From contig CAYGOF010000013.1 of assembly GCA_964351395.1 (NCBI GenBank), positions 62,001-126,000 of the forward strand: 64,000 nt of DNA. Reading direction: 5' to 3'. This document shows positions 60,301-64,000 of this stretch, piece by piece (positions within the stretch are counted from its first letter, which is position 1; the number at the start of each line of letters is the position of its first letter). Under the pieces are notes generated by a model. That model was not told the origin of the DNA and searched no databases. It saw only the letters and a program-made list of their open reading frames with translations. This stretch comes from Imperialibacter sp964351395. Its GTDB lineage: Bacteria; Bacteroidota; Bacteroidia; Cytophagales; Cyclobacteriaceae. A program made the translations under genes and the position numbers.

Positions 60301-63138
60301 TTACATACTTGCTTCTAAAGGTGCTGCTTCCTGGTTAAGGAACAGAATCTCATCAATTTGTACCAACACCTGATCCGCAGACGCATTATCGCTTTTGAAA
60401 ACAAAATACACGTCGTGCATACCCTCGGTTTGTTGAATTTTTGCCTGGGCTTGGGAGTTTCTTGACCGTCTCCAGGTAACCATATCAACACCTTGTGGCG
60501 GCCTTCCAAAGCCCGTACTTTTTTGAGCGACGCTATTTGAAGTTCCAATAAGGGTCCCTGTAGGTGAGTCGATATGTACTTCAACATATCCACCAGCTGC
60601 ACTCACCCTGGGCGAGGCTAATACAAACAAATCAATTTGTTTAATACCCGTCAGGTCGATGCCTTTATAGCCAATATAAGATCCGCTACCGACCATACTA
60701 AAGGTAGTCCTGGGAGTAGTCAATAATTGCACGCCATTTCTGACTTCCGCCAGCTGAGGGTCCAATGAAGGGTTCCTTAGTGCCACAAAATCATCTCCGG
60801 AAAGAGACCCGGCGCTTCCGGTACCTTTGTCAGCATACGAAGCTCTTAGCAAGTATCCACCCTGGCCATCTTCACCCTCCGGAACTTTGGGAGCAACAAC
60901 GCCCGATAATGGCATGGCATCTACAGTTGGCTTGGCATCAAGCATGTTCAAAATAAAGGTCACCATTCTCTGGGCATCAGCCTGGCTCAGTTGAGGATGA
61001 GCGCTCATGGCATGCTCGCCCCAAACACCACTACCTCCATTTATGACCTTGCCTACTAGCATATTGATGTTCGCATCTGTTTTCGGATACTTAGCTGCCA
61101 CTGCAGTATAAGCAGGGCCAATAGAGGCTTGCTCATACTGATGGCATGACTTACAGTCACTGGTTTCAATGAGGTTCTTTCCTATGTTCAATGCTGCCAT
61201 CGATTCAGCTCCACGCTGCTTCGAAGCGATCTCGATCGGGTCGAAACCAGAAGGAACATAGTCGAACGTAATCGCTACTTCGTTAGGTTTGATGCTTCCA
61301 TCAGCAATGCTCCCATCCTCTTTATCGCTAACTCTGACTGAATAATCAAACGAATTATCTCCGAAATAGAAACTCTTGTTAGGCAGATCAACATCGATCG
61401 CTACCGTAGGTGGCTCGTTGCCGGCAATTACTTCAAATGAAGCCCTGTTCTTCTCTCCTTTAGTATCAGTTACCGTCAGGCTTACCTGGTAGTTACCTGC
61501 CTGTTCGAAATTAAATGACGGGTTGGCCTCTGTGAGTGTTTTGTTGACGCCAGCATCTGACACCACTTTCCACTCATAGGTCAATTTGCCCTCATCGTAG
61601 TCATCATAATCAGTGGTGCCTTCTGATGAGAGCTTGGCCATAAACGGAACAGCACCGGCTGATTTGTCAATTGATGCAGCCACAATCGGTTTTCTATTGC
61701 CCGCATTGTATTCGATCTTCACAATTCTGGAATTGGCGTTGCCTCTGAACCAGGCACTACCATATTCAAGCACGTAGAGGTCACCACTGGGACCAAAATC
61801 CATATCAATAGCGCTGGTGAATCTATCGTTGGGAAGGAAGCGCTCCATCGACTGATAGTCACCATTTTCGTCCATCGTCACAGCCATGATCCAGCCACGC
61901 ATGAACTCGACAATCAGCCATTTACCTTCAAAATAAGCAGGGAATGGTCTTGGTGCACCTACAAAGTCTGCTTTGCGAAACACAGGACCGCCAGTAGCAC
62001 TACGACCAGAACTCCCCAACATCGGGAAGGTTTCAGAAGGTCCATATGGATAATAAATCATAGCAGGTACAACCGGGGTGGGCAATTCCTTCAAGCCAGT
62101 ATTGTTCACCGATTCGTTCACAGGATGATTTACATCAAACGGTGCTCCGTAGGTTTCAGTAGCTAAATCGTGGCGATTGTAGGGCCTGTTATTGGCAATA
62201 AAATAAGGCCAGCCAAAAAAGCCAGGACCTTTCGCCTGATTAAATTCATCATACCCTTTAGGTCCCCATACGGAATCTACGGAAGCATCAGGACCTACTT
62301 CGCCCCAATACAAATAGCCAGTTTTGCTATCCAAAGTTGGTCTCCATGGGTTTCTGTGGCCCATTGTATAGATCTCAGGTCTGGTCTTCTCTGTTCCCGG
62401 AGGGAAAAGGTTGCCCTCTGGGATCGTATAGCTTCCGTCAGCCTCAGGATGGATGCGAAGTATTTTTCCTCTTAAATCGTTGGTATTGCCGGGTGCTCTT
62501 TGATCATCAGAACTTTCCATGCCAGGACGCTCGTCAAGATTGGATGACCCTGTTCTGGGGTTTACGGTATTGTTTCCAACTGTAAGGAACAAATTACCTT
62601 CAGCATCGAACACCATTCCTCCACCGGTGTGGCAACACTCTTCTCTTTGAGTGGGCACTTCCAACACCACCTTCTTCGTAGAAGGATACAATGAATCGCC
62701 TCTTAGCTCCCAACGGGCCAATACGTGCTTTGGTGTGTCAGGATCTGCATAATACATATACACCCAGGAGTTCTCCTTGTAATTGGGGTGAGCAATCACT
62801 CCCATCAGGCCTTCTTCTGCTTCACGCACACGGCCTTCTTTGTTAGTGTACTTGGTATTGACCGGAATCGTAGCCACCAGGGTTACTTCACCAGTGTTTT
62901 CATCCAACACTTTCACCCCTCCTTTTCTTTCCACAAACAGAATCCTGTTGTTAGGTAAAAAAGTCATTTCCATGGGTTCGTCCATTCCTTCAGTTAATAC
63001 CACTTTTGTAAAGCGGTTATCTGCCGGTGGCTCGTTGGAGGTTTGGGCCTCAGGTTGTTTACAGGATTGAGCGATCAACCCTATGGATAAGGCAAGGGCA
63101 AAGGCGGACCGTCCTGTGTTTTTAAATGTTATCACCAT
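60301..63138 (-). CDS. PQQ sugar dehydrogenase / PKD / cytochrome c / CBM6-like fusion lipoprotein
   Basis: A 945-residue lipoprotein (lipobox LIAQSC) with four recognised parts. First, a soluble-glucose-dehydrogenase-like PQQ beta-propeller (about 43-480; EEGLMGVIAHPNY, CCHTGGGMVFDAEGNLFLTVGNN, HRNPWRPTLD). Second, a PKD domain (about 485-570; FEQAGNYQVSLTVTDTKG). Third, a class I cytochrome c (about 645-750) with CKSCH at 661-665 and the distal Met in EHAMSAHPQ. Fourth, a CBM6-like beta sandwich (about 765-940; VEVHIDSPTGTLIGTS). The dehydrogenase should oxidise a sugar and pass electrons through its own heme to a quinone or terminal oxidase, while the CBM binds the polymer. PQQ biosynthesis genes are not in the window. 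Confidence 0.88.
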   Translation of the reverse strand: MVITFKNTGRSAFALALSIGLIAQSCKQPEAQTSNEPPADNRFTKVVLTEGMDEPMEMTFLPNNRILFVERKGGVKVLDENTGEVTLVATIPVNTKYTNKEGRVREAEEGLMGVIAHPNYKENSWVYMYYADPDTPKHVLARWELRGDSLYPSTKKVVLEVPTQREECCHTGGGMVFDAEGNLFLTVGNNTVNPRTGSSNLDERPGMESSDDQRAPGNTNDLRGKILRIHPEADGSYTIPEGNLFPPGTEKTRPEIYTMGHRNPWRPTLDSKTGYLYWGEVGPDASVDSVWGPKGYDEFNQAKGPGFFGWPYFIANNRPYNRHDLATETYGAPFDVNHPVNESVNNTGLKELPTPVVPAMIYYPYGPSETFPMLGSSGRSATGGPVFRKADFVGAPRPFPAYFEGKWLIVEFMRGWIMAVTMDENGDYQSMERFLPNDRFTSAIDMDFGPSGDLYVLEYGSAWFRGNANSRIVKIEYNAGNRKPIVAASIDKSAGAVPFMAKLSSEGTTDYDDYDEGKLTYEWKVVSDAGVNKTLTEANPSFNFEQAGNYQVSLTVTDTKGEKNRASFEVIAGNEPPTVAIDVDLPNKSFYFGDNSFDYSVRVSDKEDGSIADGSIKPNEVAITFDYVPSGFDPIEIASKQRGAESMAALNIGKNLIETSDCKSCHQYEQASIGPAYTAVAAKYPKTDANINMLVGKVINGGSGVWGEHAMSAHPQLSQADAQRMVTFILNMLDAKPTVDAMPLSGVVAPKVPEGEDGQGGYLLRASYADKGTGSAGSLSGDDFVALRNPSLDPQLAEVRNGVQLLTTPRTTFSMVGSGSYIGYKGIDLTGIKQIDLFVLASPRVSAAGGYVEVHIDSPTGTLIGTSNSVAQKSTGFGRPPQGVDMVTWRRSRNSQAQAKIQQTEGMHDVYFVFKSDNASADQVLVQIDEILFLNQEAAPLEASM

Positions 63139-63532
63139 ATAAACATGTATGTTATGTAGTTAAATGCTTGTTTGCCGACTGTATAAAGACCTTTAGTTAT
63201 CTGCATTTGTTTTAGGCAAGCAGTATTTCGTCAATCTAAGTTCTGGAAAAGGAAACTAAAAGTCTTTGATGAATAGAAATTCCGGTAGAATACCGGGATG
63301 AACTAACAGATTTTACCGTTGATTAACTTTTGCAAAATGAAATCTTTGTGTCAAAATGCCACATTAAAATATTCAATTGACTTTCATTATGACAATTTTT
63401 TACAACGGTTCGTGTAAATACTACTTTGTATCTACACATCTTCAACGATCTTTAGGTTGATAATTTGTCACACCTTGTCAATCTACGGGCCAATTGGTAC
63501 CAACTGCCCAACAAACTAAAAACTATATTTCT
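63139..63532. other. Intergenic region between divergent genes
   Basis: About 390 AT-rich bp. A short palindrome CCGGTAGAATACCGG at 63282-63296 could be an operator shared by the two divergent transcripts. No coding frame or known RNA was seen. Confidence 0.4.
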
Positions 63533-64000
63533 ATGCTTAAAACGTTTTTAATGTTCAATGTGGCGGTGGTAAGTATGCTGAGCTACCTGTTTTCGCCGGT
63601 TGAAGTAAAGCGAGACCAACCCATCACCATGTGCTATGCACTTCCCGCTGATAACGGCATGGCATCTTTTGCGACTGATCCTGCCTTTATTGCCTTGCAC
63701 CCGGCACCACTTCCTTTGCAATATGAGGCCATGGGAGAAAAGGTAAGCTTCAAAACACCTGATGGAACGGATGCCAGTGGTTATTTCGTCAAAGCGAAGA
63801 AAAAATCTGACAAATGGCTTTTTGTCTATCAGGAATGGTGGGGCCTCAACGACTACATTCGTCGACAGTCGGATATATTCTATAATGATCTAGGTGGAGA
63901 AGTAAATGTACTGGCCCTGGATATGTATGATGGGCAGGTCACTGATGTGCCAGCCGAAGCAGGCAAAATTATGCAGAGCATGAAGGAAGACCGACTTGAG
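63533..64000 (+). CDS. Dienelactone hydrolase family protein, 3' end cut by window edge
   Basis: Open for 156 codons from an ATG at 63533 to the window end. A signal-anchor-like N-terminus is followed by a beta domain (YEAMGEKVSFKTPDGTDASGYF) and then LFVYQEWWGLNDYIRRQSDIFYNDLGG, then NVLALDMYDG, the start of the dienelactone hydrolase alpha/beta core. The nucleophile Cys or Ser elbow lies beyond the edge, so activity cannot be judged. Members of this exported branch hydrolyse lactones or other esters. Confidence 0.82.
   Translation, partial: MLKTFLMFNVAVVSMLSYLFSPVEVKRDQPITMCYALPADNGMASFATDPAFIALHPAPLPLQYEAMGEKVSFKTPDGTDASGYFVKAKKKSDKWLFVYQEWWGLNDYIRRQSDIFYNDLGGEVNVLALDMYDGQVTDVPAEAGKIMQSMKEDRLE

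Noticed and set aside
1..64000. Search by eye for tRNA, rRNA, CRISPR arrays, integrases and insertion sequences
   Set aside because: No T-loop-like GGTTCGAATCC in a cloverleaf context, no spaced direct repeats and no transposase motifs were found; weak RNAs could still be missed without a covariance search.

Overview
This is a chromosomal window from a Bacteroidota bacterium, most likely a free-living, probably marine member of the Cytophagales. The signs are a type IX secretion C-terminal sorting domain on an amidase, an ECF sigma / FecR / STN-TonB receptor / DUF4249 locus, many lipoproteins with a short lipobox, several Bacteroidota-restricted DUF families, TAnnTTTG promoter elements in place of the proteobacterial -10 box, and frequent AT-rich starts without a Shine-Dalgarno. 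GC content looks moderate by eye. I saw no tRNA, rRNA, CRISPR array, integrase or insertion sequence. The window reads as ordinary core and niche-adaptation chromosome, with about 57 supported genes and two cut by the window edges.

Layout. 1-6.3 kb: exported phosphatase-like and peptidase-like proteins (purple-acid-type phosphoesterase, PhoPQ-related hydrolase, M1 aminopeptidase). 6.3-8.5 kb: a decayed 4HB_MCP-type gene, a DUF3820 gene and a tandem pair of unknown secreted proteins. 8.5-14.4 kb: GH16 glucanase, glutaredoxin-like lipoprotein, DUF4136 lipoprotein, an ABC-F ATPase, a DUF6495 protein and a DbpA-like helicase. 14.4-22.8 kb: fatty-acid desaturase, an ECF41-like sigma factor lacking most of its C-terminal domain, a gene-free stretch with strong hairpins, a DUF6503 lipoprotein, an orphan ABC ATPase, tail-specific protease, DUF2807 protein and a T9SS-secreted amidase. 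22.8-28.3 kb: a complete cell-surface signalling and TonB uptake locus. 28.4-32.6 kb: a tight operon-like run of an unknown protein, an MpaB/Lcp-like oxygenase, a DUF2721 membrane protein, an outer-membrane protein and a serine hydrolase homologue that has lost its catalytic lysine. 33-36 kb: DUF2062, then a SulP transporter and beta-carbonic anhydrase pair. 36-39 kb: gamma-glutamyltransferase and DmpA-type peptidase. 39-43.3 kb: a FecA-like receptor with two upstream envelope genes. 43.5-55.3 kb: single metabolic, repair and envelope genes. 55.5-64 kb: a P-type Ca2+ ATPase, a Tat-exported carboxylesterase, a PQQ-dehydrogenase/PKD/cytochrome c/CBM fusion and a truncated dienelactone hydrolase.

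Taken together the genes describe an envelope-rich heterotroph that breaks down peptides, esters and beta-glucans outside the cytoplasm, imports products and chelated metal through TonB receptors, and tunes this with ECF sigma factors. The most unusual points are the five-gene run at 28.5-32.6 kb with its pseudoenzyme, the truncated ECF41-like sigma factor beside a desaturase with tandem operator-like palindromes, the orphan hairpins at 16.2 kb, the tandem unknown pair at 7.2-8.4 kb, and the complementary degeneration of the two ATP sites in the ABC-F protein. No clearly new multi-gene defence or mobile system was seen.
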